From contig OY970383.1 in the NCBI GenBank assembly GCA_963719415.1, positions 1,351,692 through 1,415,691 on the forward strand: DNA of 64,000 bases. The letters run 5' to 3'. Origin of the DNA: JAPLIS01 sp963719415. Its GTDB lineage: Bacteria; Babelota; Babeliae; Babelales; Vermiphilaceae. The position numbers and the translations under genes were made by a program. Positions 34,083 through 41,987 of the stretch are shown piece by piece (the first letter of the stretch is position 1; every line of letters begins with the position of its first letter). The notes beneath the pieces were generated by a model. That model was not told the origin of the DNA. It made no database searches and was given only the letters and a program-made list of their open reading frames with translations.

Positions 34083-35282
34083 TTATATAAAATAGTGAGA
34101 AAAATAACTTCCAAAGGCGACTAAGAAAGTAATAAGTACTGGTATTTTAACTGGTGTGAAATGGTATAATTTAAACAAAATATTACAGATCGTAAGAACA
34201 ATAAGTACCGGGTAGCCTATATATAATATAGGACCAGCGGTGAGTCCTATGATGGTTTCAAAACCGGCAATAGAGAGCGGAAGGCATGTTGCTATTACCA
34301 ATAGGAGCGCGTTCGCAAAAGTTATCGTATGTTTAAAAATTTTTTTCTGTACAAACTCAGCAACAACAGCAGAAATAGCAATAGCCGTTGATAGGCAGGC
34401 TAGCAATACAGAAACACCAATGATAGCAGCTCCCCATCTTCCCATAACTTTAAAGGCAATCTCTCTAAAGAGAATATCGGGATAAACAGTGACAAAATTA
34501 TGTCCATGATAAGCGCCTAAAATTCCTAATCCAATGTAGATTAAAGCAAGAAAGGATACGCCAATAATACCTGATTGCAAACTAATACGGGCTAAGAATT
34601 TTTTATCTTCACCGACATTGCTACCTAAGTTTGTTTTAAGCAGCGTAAGAATAATTGAAGCAAAAAAAATAGCACCGAGAAGATCGAGCGTTTTGTAGCC
34701 GACCATAAAGCTTGAAGTGAAAGAGTGTAGCGGCGACATGCTACTTGGCATAATTGTTTCGGCGCCCAGAATTCCTTTTACTATAATAATAATAAGAGAA
34801 ATGAGAAGAATGGGACTTATTACATTTCCTAAAATAGAAACAATTTTACTTTCACGTACCGTAGCAAGAAAGGTGATTCCTAGGAAAATAAGAGCAAAGA
34901 CAGCCGCCGAAAGGTAGGTCTGCTCTTGTAAAAATGCGAACGGTAAAAAAGGAGACATCATGGTATGTGATAAGGTCACAATACGGGGAATGGCAATCAA
35001 AGGCCCAATAATAAGAATGCAGGCAAATAAAAGAGACTGCCCCACTGGTTTTCCTATTCTATTGAAAAAATCATCAATATTTCCATCAAATAAGAGCATA
35101 CCAACAAGACCAACTAGCGGAAGAATAACACCGGTTAGAATAAAGCCACATAATCCATATACAATATTGGTGCCTGACCGCATACCCACTTCTATGGGAT
35201 ACATTAAATTGCCGCCACCAAAAAGCATTGAAAAAATAGCAAGGCCTGTTGAAAGTATGTCTGACGATGAAACTTTACGCAT
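34083..35282 (-). CDS. Branched-chain amino acid carrier, BrnQ/LIVCS family
   Basis: A 399-residue protein with about 11-12 hydrophobic segments. The N-terminus has SMLFGGGNLMYPIEVGMRSG, GFILTGVILPLVGLVGMLLF and LIIGPLIAIPRIV, which match the BrnQ pattern (FFGAGNL, GFLLTGVGLPLL). Family members take up leucine, isoleucine and valine with sodium or protons, which suits an organism that must import amino acids. The start has AAAGGAACAATC upstream. It is single and convergent with the secreted island. Confidence 0.85.
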   Translation of the reverse strand: MRKVSSSDILSTGLAIFSMLFGGGNLMYPIEVGMRSGTNIVYGLCGFILTGVILPLVGLVGMLLFDGNIDDFFNRIGKPVGQSLLFACILIIGPLIAIPRIVTLSHTMMSPFLPFAFLQEQTYLSAAVFALIFLGITFLATVRESKIVSILGNVISPILLISLIIIIVKGILGAETIMPSSMSPLHSFTSSFMVGYKTLDLLGAIFFASIILTLLKTNLGSNVGEDKKFLARISLQSGIIGVSFLALIYIGLGILGAYHGHNFVTVYPDILFREIAFKVMGRWGAAIIGVSVLLACLSTAIAISAVVAEFVQKKIFKHTITFANALLLVIATCLPLSIAGFETIIGLTAGPILYIGYPVLIVLTICNILFKLYHFTPVKIPVLITFLVAFGSYFSHYFI

Positions 35283-35566
35283 GATTGTTCCTTTCTGAAT
35301 GCGCGAGAGACCAAAAAATAGATTATCTAGAGTATATCAGGATTATTTTTTTCAGCAATTTCTATACAGTTTTTAATAGAATCATGAACGAGGCAGTAAA
35401 TAGTGGTTATAGTTCGGTTGTGGATTAGTGATAGGGGTAAAAAAATTAAAGGAGAGAAAATTAAAGGAGGGAAAGTAGATAAATAAAATAGATAAAGTAG
35501 AAAATGAGAGAATATTTTTAGTATACTAGATAAAGAATATATGTTTGATACTATTTGGACAATAAT

Positions 35567-35872
35567 ATGAAAAATAATAATAAAAATATAGAGCGTTATA
35601 AAAAAATAATAGTTGATATAGTCAAAAAATATCTACCGGACTGTATAATTTATTTATTTGGATCTCGCGCTCGCCAAGACAATCGAGAAGGGGCCGATAT
35701 TGATATTGCTCTGTTTGCAGGTGACGTTGCAATCTCTTTTAATACGTTATTAATGATTAGGTCGGATCTTGAAGAATCTTCGTTGCCTGTTTTTGTCGAT
35801 GTTGTTGATCTTAATAGAGCACCAGATAGCTTAAAAAAAGAGGTCGATAGAGATGGTATTAAATGGGAATAA
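35567..35872 (+). CDS. MNT-domain nucleotidyltransferase (MntA-type antitoxin)
   Basis: The 101-residue protein is a minimal nucleotidyltransferase. GSRARQ at residues 32-37 and the metal-binding D44 and D46 give the GSx10DxD signature, and D74-type acid VVD occurs later. In HEPN/MNT modules this enzyme adds AMP units to a tyrosine of the toxin. The start at ATG 35567 is chosen over TTG 35555. The gene ends 11 bp before the HEPN gene. Confidence 0.85.
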   Translation: MKNNNKNIERYKKIIVDIVKKYLPDCIIYLFGSRARQDNREGADIDIALFAGDVAISFNTLLMIRSDLEESSLPVFVDVVDLNRAPDSLKKEVDRDGIKWE

Positions 35873-35883
35873 GTGGGTGATCG

Positions 35884-36357
35884 ATGGAAATAAAAAAAGA
35901 AAAAATTAAGTTGAAATATGATAATTTTGTACAAGCAGTAGCAACTCTTAGTGATGCTTTAGATTATTATCAAGAAATTTTGCAAGATCGAGAAATAGTG
36001 CCAGATCTGAATGATAAGAAAATTTTAGCTAAAAAAAAACGTCTTCAGTTATTGATTGAAGATTCTTGTATTCAACGATTTGAATATTGCACGGATATGT
36101 TTTGGAAGTATCTAAAAATTTATTTAGAGGTAGTGCATGAAATAGTTCCAGAAATTGCGAGTCCTAAAAATAGCATTCGACTTTCAGCATCAATAGGGAT
36201 ATTGACTGAAGAACAAGTGCAGTTGGCTATTGAGATGATTGAATGTCGAAATATGACATCTCATATGTATTCACATGATATTGTGCAAGAAATCTTAGAC
36301 CAAATGCCGGCATACCATGCACTTATGAAGCTCGCTTTGCAAAAAATGAAGCCATAA
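35884..36357 (+). CDS. HEPN-domain toxin (HepT-like, HI0074 family)
   Basis: The 157-residue helical protein belongs to the nucleotidyltransferase substrate-binding (HI0074-like) HEPN group. Residues 122-129, RNMTSHMY, give the RX4HXY motif: R122 and H127 are the predicted RNase residues, and Y129 is the position that MntA-type partners modify in the studied systems. Order and 11-bp spacing with the upstream MNT gene support a type VII toxin-antitoxin pair. No separate promoter is seen. Confidence 0.85.
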   Translation: MEIKKEKIKLKYDNFVQAVATLSDALDYYQEILQDREIVPDLNDKKILAKKKRLQLLIEDSCIQRFEYCTDMFWKYLKIYLEVVHEIVPEIASPKNSIRLSASIGILTEEQVQLAIEMIECRNMTSHMYSHDIVQEILDQMPAYHALMKLALQKMKP

Positions 36358-36465
36358 CTTAAGCTATCAATAAAAACAGTCGAATATTATACTATAGATA
36401 AAATATTTTTTAGATAAAATATTTTATAGAGATATTTTCATGTTAATAAATAGGACAGATAAACT

Positions 36466-37500
36466 ATGGCAGTGTTGAAAGATGAGATAGCGTTAGTAGC
36501 ACAGATATTTCAAGAAGAGATTTCTCGAGTGCAGGATGGCATTGAGTTAGAACAACTTCGTGTTCGATTTGTCGGCAGGCAGGGGAAAATTAATGAGCTG
36601 ATGGGGTTGTTAAAAAGTGCATCGCTAGAAGAAAAAAGAGAATGCGGCCCATCTCTGAATCAACTGAAACAAGAAATAGAAAAAGCACTTGCTGATAAGC
36701 AACTTTTTTTTGAACGAGCATTATCAGATAATCAAGATAAACGGGCAGGTCTTTTTGATGTCACTGCATATCGACATGAATCATTGCAGGGAAGTAGGCA
36801 TGTGTACACTCTTATAATTGAACAATTAGAAGATATTTTTATTTCAATGGGATATGAGATTGCAACGGGTCCTGAGCTAGAAACTGATTATCATAATTTT
36901 ACCGCTTTAAACATTCCTTTACATCATCCAGCGCGAGATATGCAAGATACGTTTTGGATGCATCTACCTCATATGCTGCTTCGTACACAGACCTCATCAG
37001 TACAAATTCGTGCTATGGAAACAAAAGGAGTTCCTCTTGCAATATTTGCGCCTGGCCGTGTCTATCGAAATGAACAAGTTGATGCTTCACATGCCTTTAT
37101 GTTTACTCAGGGCGAAGGATTGGTTGTTGATAAAAATATTTCCGTTGGCAATCTCATTGCAACAATAAAAGCTTTTTTGCGTATACTTTTTGAAAAAAAA
37201 GATTTGCAGATTCGGGTACGTCCTGGCTATTTTCCTTTTGTTGAACCGGGGTTAGAGGTTGATGCATCATGTCCTTTCTGCTCATCTGGCTGCTCTGTTT
37301 GTAAAAAAACGGGCTGGATTGAACTTATGGGGTCTGGCCTTGTCCATCCAGAGGTGCTTCGTATGTCTGGTATAGATCCGACTATCTATTCAGGGTTTGC
37401 TTTTGGTTTTGGCATTGAAAGACTTGCTATGATAAAATATGGTATTAATGATATTCGTCTTTTTCATGCAAGTTCTATCGATTTTCTGAAGCAATTTTAA
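36466..37500 (+). CDS. pheS: Phenylalanine--tRNA ligase alpha subunit
   Basis: PheS of 344 residues charges tRNA-Phe as an alpha2beta2 enzyme with PheT. The N-terminal coiled coil (FVGRQGKINELMGLLKSA) and the catalytic core are present: LLRTQTSSVQIRAM, GRVYRNEQVDASH, RPGYFPFVEPGLEVD, and GFAFGFGIERLAMIKYGIND. A CPFC...CSVCKKTGW cysteine group, common in bacterial PheS, is seen. pheT does not follow; galU does, which is unusual because pheST usually form an operon. The cognate tRNA-Phe lies at 56010. Confidence 0.96.
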   Translation: MAVLKDEIALVAQIFQEEISRVQDGIELEQLRVRFVGRQGKINELMGLLKSASLEEKRECGPSLNQLKQEIEKALADKQLFFERALSDNQDKRAGLFDVTAYRHESLQGSRHVYTLIIEQLEDIFISMGYEIATGPELETDYHNFTALNIPLHHPARDMQDTFWMHLPHMLLRTQTSSVQIRAMETKGVPLAIFAPGRVYRNEQVDASHAFMFTQGEGLVVDKNISVGNLIATIKAFLRILFEKKDLQIRVRPGYFPFVEPGLEVDASCPFCSSGCSVCKKTGWIELMGSGLVHPEVLRMSGIDPTIYSGFAFGFGIERLAMIKYGINDIRLFHASSIDFLKQF

Positions 37501-37564
37501 CTAAAGTTCGCGTAATTTTTTAAACTATTATTTGTAAACAATTTTAACAGAGTATAGGTTTTGT

Positions 37565-38440
37565 ATGCAGATTAATACAGCAATTATACCAGCAGCAGGT
37601 TTAGGCACTCGTTTTTTACCTTTTACTAAATCAGTTCCCAAAGAGATGCTTCCTATTTTGAATCGACCAGCTATTCATTCGATTATACAAGAAGGAGTTG
37701 CTTCAGCTGTTTCTCATTTTTGCATAATAACGAATGGGAATAAACCAACGCTCTGCGATTATCTACAAGAGTCTCCTGAATTAGCAGCATTATTGGCCCG
37801 TAGAAAGGCTGGTAATCAGTTGGAGAGTATCGATACGCTGATTTCATCAGCACATATATCATATGCTATGCAGTATGAGCCCTTGGGACTTGGACATGCG
37901 GTATTGATGGGTAAAAAAGTAGTTGGAGATGCTTGGTTTGGTGTTATGTTGCCTGATGATATATTTGAAACTGGCATTGAATTACCAGCACTTGAGCAAT
38001 TAATTGTTGTTGCAAAAAAATATAATGCAATGGTGATTGCGGTGCAAGAGGTTGCTCCAGAGGCAGTTAGCGCCTATGGAATAGTTTTAGTAAAAAAAGA
38101 AGTTTCCGGGGGACTTTTTGAGATTGCTGGCATTGTTGAAAAGCCGACTATTGATAATGCGCCATCTCGTCTGGCTGCTATTGGTCGCTATGTGTTTTCG
38201 CCTCTTATTTTTGATGCTCTTGAAAAGATTAAGCCGGGATCGGGGGGCGAAATTCAGTTAACTGATGCGATTCATTATTTGGCCGCATCAGGCCATCCAG
38301 TATTGGCTTATGTTGTTAAAGGAGCGCGGTATGATATTGGTAATCCACTTGGCTGGCTGACGACTAATATTGCTATTGGTCTTGAAAATCCAATGTATGC
38401 ACCGGCTATACGGAAAATGATAACGGAAAAGTTAAAGTAA
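37565..38440 (+). CDS. galU: UTP--glucose-1-phosphate uridylyltransferase
   Basis: The 291-residue GalU makes UDP-glucose from UTP and glucose-1-phosphate for envelope sugars. The nucleotide-binding start IPAAGLGTRFLPFTKSVPKE is canonical, followed by YEPLGLGHAVLMGK, VMLPDDIF, IVEKPTIDNAPSRLAAIGRY and GEIQLTDAI. Length is normal. It stands 64 bp after pheS on the same strand. Element A copy 2 follows 32 bp after its stop. Confidence 0.95.
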   Translation: MQINTAIIPAAGLGTRFLPFTKSVPKEMLPILNRPAIHSIIQEGVASAVSHFCIITNGNKPTLCDYLQESPELAALLARRKAGNQLESIDTLISSAHISYAMQYEPLGLGHAVLMGKKVVGDAWFGVMLPDDIFETGIELPALEQLIVVAKKYNAMVIAVQEVAPEAVSAYGIVLVKKEVSGGLFEIAGIVEKPTIDNAPSRLAAIGRYVFSPLIFDALEKIKPGSGGEIQLTDAIHYLAASGHPVLAYVVKGARYDIGNPLGWLTTNIAIGLENPMYAPAIRKMITEKLK

Positions 38441-38472
38441 TTTTTTATAATAAGTATATATTAGCTGAGTAA

Positions 38473-38835
38473 TTAACGTGAGCTCGACCTAAGAAAACTA
38501 TAAAAAGTAGTTTTGATAGTGCCTTTTGCAGCGTGTTAAAAATTTTCTATTTGTGGGCCCCTCTTTACCCCACCTATGTCAATACCCCGGTCTTGCGTCC
38601 GGGGACCCCAGAATAGCCGGCAGGGCCCCGAATTTTTTACCCCACCTATGTCAATACCCCGGTCTTGCATCCGGGGACCCCAGAATAGCCGGCAGGGCCC
38701 CGAATTTTTTACCCACCTATGTCGGTGGGGACCCCGAATTTTGGGGGCCAGAAATAAATATACTTTACTTTACAGAAGCATTTAATTCACAAAAAAGTCG
38801 TAGAAGGCTGATCGCTTAGATCGATTTCACGTTAA
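38473..38835. mobile_element. Element A copy 2, MITE-like, 363 bp
   Basis: TTAACGTGAGCTC at the left and TCACGTTAA at the right (9-bp exact inverted ends). Inside are two complete 72-bp units (38567-38638, 38639-38710) plus a partial one, each with ACCCCACCTATGTC, CCCCGG...CCGGGG and GAATAGCCGGCAGGGCCCCG. The flanks match element A copy 1 (10695-10971) in reverse. Ends are TTAA-containing, but no clear target duplication can be named. Confidence 0.7.
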
Positions 38836-38870
38836 ATAAGAAAGACAATTATAATTACGTGGTATTTGAA

Positions 38871-39503
38871 TTATTGCCGACGGTAGGTTCCTTGCAAAAC
38901 AACGTTAGCTAAAATATGCTCATCCATATCATTTTTAAATTCTTGAGCAGTATATGTTTTGCCCTGTATGATTTGGTAGATCTGTTCAACGGACATGTTT
39001 AGAGCAAAGACAGTGAAGTTATAGGTGTGAGCTTCAGATGTTGGCGGCGGGCAAGGTCCTTGGTAATAGTCTGTTTTGTACGTTGTATTGAGAGGCTTAA
39101 TATCTTGATTAAAGGTAGTTATTGGCGCTTGATCTTTTCCTGAGATATGCGCTGGAAGTTGAGTAACTGATGGTGGCATGAGCAGACCCCAGTGAGTTAC
39201 TGTGTGACCGACCACCGGTTGGGCATCAGGATCATCAACGAGTAATACATAGCTTTTTATCGCATCGGGTGTATCAAAATGCCAACTAAGTTCCGGAGAA
39301 GTATTAGCACCATCACACGTATACTTTTTGTTTATAGGGCCGCCAGCATTAAATGAATTGCTGGTGATTGATCCCGCTACTTTTTGATCGTTGTTCGTTG
39401 TTAATTCTATTTTTTTAGCGACTTGGGTGATTGTTTTGAAATAGAAAAGCATGAACATTAAAAGAAGGACAAGCAGTATTGTTATTATCATAAATTTTTT
39501 CAT
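38871..39503 (-). CDS. PEBP-family (YbhB/YbcL, Raf-kinase-inhibitor-like) protein
   Basis: ATG 39503 gives 210 residues with an N-terminal hydrophobic anchor (MIITILLVLLLMFMLFYF). The PEBP fold is shown by the ligand-site motifs VDDPDAQP, THWGLLMPP and YQGPCPPPTSEAHTYNFTVF. Members bind phospholipid head groups or small ligands; the bacterial role is not settled. The long upstream open part (to 39569) lacks a ribosome site. It is a lone minus-strand gene between element A and element B. Confidence 0.9.
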   Translation of the reverse strand: MKKFMIITILLVLLLMFMLFYFKTITQVAKKIELTTNNDQKVAGSITSNSFNAGGPINKKYTCDGANTSPELSWHFDTPDAIKSYVLLVDDPDAQPVVGHTVTHWGLLMPPSVTQLPAHISGKDQAPITTFNQDIKPLNTTYKTDYYQGPCPPPTSEAHTYNFTVFALNMSVEQIYQIIQGKTYTAQEFKNDMDEHILANVVLQGTYRRQ

Positions 39504-39623
39504 GAGATTCTCTTTAATGAGTATATTTTTAATATGTTTTTTATTTTTAATATATTTTAAGAATAGCATATTTTTCGATCTGAAAAACAGAGTTTTTATT
39601 TTAGTTTTGCTTATGTTTATTTT

Positions 39624-39703
39624 TATAGAGCAAATTTATCAATAATCTTATCAACAATAACAAGTTTAAAAAAAACGGGGAATTCTTAACGCGCTCAGCT
39701 ATA
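39624..39703 (-). repeat. Element B, 80-bp copy, inverted
   Basis: On the minus strand it runs TATAGCTGAGCGCGTTAAG ... AATTCCCCG ... TTTAAACTTGTTATTGTTGA ... AATTTGCTCTATA. Both ends are intact; the GC-rich interior is missing. Confidence 0.8.
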
Positions 39704-39786
39704 TTAATGCCAAAAAGCTATTTTCAAACGAGTTATGGCTGAAATTGTTAGCTTTGCCGGGAGGATTCAAAAACAGCAGCCTTTTG

Positions 39787-39816
39787 TTGCAGTTTGAAAT
39801 ATTTGTATGATAGTAT
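39787..39816 (+). promoter_or_regulatory. Family promoter box
   Basis: TTGCAG at 39787-39792, TTTGAAA, TAGTAT at 39811-39816, before the 39872 gene and far from the main island. Confidence 0.6.
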
Positions 39817-39871
39817 AAATATGTTAGATAATTTTTAGATCTGTTATTTTTATTAAATAAGGAGAACTAGT

Positions 39872-40579
39872 ATGTCGCAGTATAAAAAAAGGTTATTATC
39901 GATTTCCGTTGTTATGCTTAGTGGCCTGAGTGGATTTTGTTTTACCATGTACGGTGATGAGGCAGGAATGGATGCTATAGCCATGCCTATGTCTAGCGAA
40001 ACAGAAATGGGCATTTTACCGATTTTTGATGAGTCTGGTAGGATTATCGATACCCCAACGGGTCGTCTTGAACTGGTTAGGGCATTACGCCCTCAGTGGC
40101 GTCAGAGTCATGCAGAACCAGGTAAAAAAGGAGACTGGAAAGCTCATGAATCACCACCACAAAGAGGAAAAAAATCACCTGAAGAAATGCAAGAAAAACT
40201 TAAGATGAAAAAGGAACAATTTGCAGCATTAGGTAATGAAGCAATAATAAAAAAAGTAGAAGATATTAACAATATGAATCTAAGAGATCACCTCAAGTGG
40301 AGAAAATTAAATCATCTAGGGCGTCTGATAAACGACGAATTTGATAAGCTTGATTATGTGAAATATCCAGGTAAATTTAATCCGGCAGAGATTTCTGCAC
40401 AAGAAGATATGGCTTTTGATGAAGCACTTAAGCATATGCATAACGCAAAAGAAGGTGTTCGAAAATTTGGTGATCGAAGACATGGCGATCGTCAGAGTTA
40501 CCACAAAAGAAAAGAATGGCGTGGAGAAAGACCAGTAGAACCGATAATGGGAGGCTGTACTTCGTGTGGCGTAAAGTAG
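39872..40579 (+). CDS. Secreted protein with C-terminal CxxC
   Basis: A 235-residue product behind AAGGAGAAC. Signal peptide KRLLSISVVMLSGLSGFCF; then a methionine-rich stretch (MDAIAMPMSSETEMG), a charged helical region, and a C-terminus with RHGDRQSYHKRKEW ending GGCTSCGVK. The terminal CTSC could bind metal or form a disulfide. It carries the family promoter box although the protein is unrelated to the GFLNLDAG group. The function is unknown. Confidence 0.65.
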   Translation: MSQYKKRLLSISVVMLSGLSGFCFTMYGDEAGMDAIAMPMSSETEMGILPIFDESGRIIDTPTGRLELVRALRPQWRQSHAEPGKKGDWKAHESPPQRGKKSPEEMQEKLKMKKEQFAALGNEAIIKKVEDINNMNLRDHLKWRKLNHLGRLINDEFDKLDYVKYPGKFNPAEISAQEDMAFDEALKHMHNAKEGVRKFGDRRHGDRQSYHKRKEWRGERPVEPIMGGCTSCGVK

Positions 40580-40691
40580 GTATGGTATTGAGGTAGGAAA
40601 AAGATACGAGAATGAGAGGTGTTCAGTTTTAGCATGAAGAGATAGAAATTTCTAGATAGAATATTTTATCTGTGCGTAAAAGGGGGATCTT

Positions 40692-40937
40692 ATGATACGA
40701 CCTATAAAAAAAAATCATACTAAAACTATGCGTTTTGATGAATATTATATGTTTCTCCGTGATACGCATCAGCACATGAAATCGCTGCTAGATAAATTAT
40801 CTGATCAGCAAAAAGAACATCTTTATTGCCAGGTTATTTTAGAGACTGAACCACCCGTTGATAGTATTTCATACGAAGATAAAAAAGATGCATGGGAAGC
40901 GTTTACCGAAGATTTAAAGCATTCTTTAAAGGTTTAA
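40692..40937 (+). CDS. Small protein sharing a C-terminal module with the 17057 product
   Basis: The 81-residue protein behind AAAGGGGGATC has no signal peptide. Its C-terminal half (ILETEPPVDSISYEDKKDAW, then EAFTEDLKHSLKV) aligns with LVEDTKPQVTDADHKEKKEL, then WERFRAGLKEALNV, in the secreted 17057 protein. So a module of about 35 residues exists both alone and behind a secretion leader. The function is unknown. A strong hairpin follows at 40991. Confidence 0.65.
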   Translation: MIRPIKKNHTKTMRFDEYYMFLRDTHQHMKSLLDKLSDQQKEHLYCQVILETEPPVDSISYEDKKDAWEAFTEDLKHSLKV

Positions 40938-40990
40938 GAGAGGGGATATTTAAAGAAAGTTTATGTCGGGAAAATAGATTTATAAATAGA

Positions 40991-41022
40991 GTTATTATGG
41001 CCCCGCATGGGGCCATAATAAC
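40991..41022 (+). terminator. Perfect 14-bp hairpin after the gene
   Basis: GTTATTATGGCCCC, loop GCAT, GGGGCCATAATAAC. No long T run follows, so it may be a terminator of the weaker kind or an RNA-stabilising structure. Confidence 0.6.
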
Positions 41023-41081
41023 GTGTAAAAGTGTTGCTATTCTATACCTGTTTGGGTTTATTTATCCTAAGTTTTACTATC

Positions 41082-41215
41082 TATAGCTGAGCGCGTTAAG
41101 AATTGCCTGTTTTTTTAAACTTGTTATGGTGGATAAGATTATTGATAAGTTTGCTAGTAGAGTCCCCGCAGGGGGCTATACTAGGTGGGGTTATTTATCA
41201 GCGCTTTGCTCTATA
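41082..41215 (+). repeat. Element B, complete 134-bp copy
   Basis: Left end TATAGCTGAGCGCG, then TTAAGAATTGCCTG, TTTAAACTTGTTATGG, the hairpin GTCCCCGCAGGGGGC, TAGGTGGGGTTATTTATCAG and right end GCGCTTTGCTCTATA. This is the reference copy. It ends 14 bp before the start codon of the 41230 gene. Confidence 0.8.
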
Positions 41216-41229
41216 AAAAAAGGGTACCT

Positions 41230-41649
41230 ATGCGTATATATTATTTCGTACACTATTTTACGTATTATTTTTTACCTTATTTTGCTTTTTTAAGTTTGGC
41301 TTTATCGATAAGTTATTCTAACTTTGTACATTGTTCTCCGCATTGTATGGCGCATTCACATGAGTATCATGATTATCGTCCCGTAGGAACATGTCTTTGT
41401 CCTTGTAGTACGGAAAAAGAGGGTAAATGTGTGCCTGGCAGGCACGGGCAGGCTTGTGGTCATCCACAGGCTGCTGGTTATGGAGCGAATGTATCGCCCG
41501 TTGTTATTGTGGGTAATTCAAGTGCCATAACGAGCATGGGTAATGGTGACGCGGGTAAGAGTAGGTTAAATTTTAATTTTTGGAATAGCCCTAGCGAGCA
41601 GCTTGGGCATTTAATACAACAAAAAAGATCGATGCCAATAAACAGATAG
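41230..41649 (+). CDS. Secreted Cys/His-rich small protein between two element B copies
   Basis: ATG 41230 has AGGG at a short distance and gives 139 residues. The leader is YYFLPYFAFLSLALSISYSN. The mature N-terminus is dense in Cys and His: HCSPHCMAHSHEYHDYR, then TCLCPCSTEKEGKC and CGHP, suggesting metal binding or disulfides. The rest is Gly/Ser/Asn-rich. The stop codon is directly followed by another element B (41650), and a B copy ends 14 bp before the start, so the gene sits like cargo between direct repeats. No family is recognised. Confidence 0.65.
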   Translation: MRIYYFVHYFTYYFLPYFAFLSLALSISYSNFVHCSPHCMAHSHEYHDYRPVGTCLCPCSTEKEGKCVPGRHGQACGHPQAAGYGANVSPVVIVGNSSAITSMGNGDAGKSRLNFNFWNSPSEQLGHLIQQKRSMPINR

Positions 41650-41883
41650 ATAGAGCTGAGCGCGTTAAGAATTCTCGCTTTTTTTAAACTTGTTATTGTT
41701 GATAAAATTATTGATAAGTTTGCTAGCATAGCCCCTGCGGGAGCTAATACTAGTTGGGGTTTTTTTTACTCCATCTTGCGTCCGGGGACCTCAATACCCC
41801 GTCTTGCGCCGGGGAGCCCAGAATAGCCGGCAGGATCTCGAATCATACCCCACCTACTCGGCCGGGACCTCGTCTTTGCTATA
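41650..41883 (+). repeat. Element B with element A core inside, 234 bp
   Basis: Starts ATAGAGCTGAGCGCG, follows the 41082 copy through TTTAAACTTGTTATTG and GCCCCTGCGGGAGC, then contains element A pieces (CTTGCGTCCGGGGACC, AGAATAGCCGGCAGG, TACCCCACCTACTCGG) and ends GTCTTTGCTATA. It shows that A cores lie inside B. Confidence 0.75.
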
Positions 41884-41910
41884 GAATTAAGTTTGCTTTT
41901 CTAATATATG

Positions 41911-41960
41911 CTAAAAAAAATTAATCTAGAGGCGATAAACAAACAATCGCCTCTAGATTA
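41911..41960 (-). terminator. Terminator of the ATAD3-like gene
   Basis: TAATCTAGAGGCGAT at 41922-41936 and ATCGCCTCTAGATTA at 41946-41960 form a perfect 15-bp stem with a 9-base loop. On the minus strand a T run (41912-41920) follows. Confidence 0.9.
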
Positions 41961-41987
41961 GGAATATCTAAGCTTATGTCTCTATAC

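Noticed and set aside
38526..38819. Frames of 70-97 codons through element A copy 2
   Set aside because: They arise from the 72-bp repeats and are not conserved in copy 1.
40892..41086. Small plus-strand frame after the 40692 gene
   Set aside because: It overlaps the gene end, a hairpin and the start of element B.
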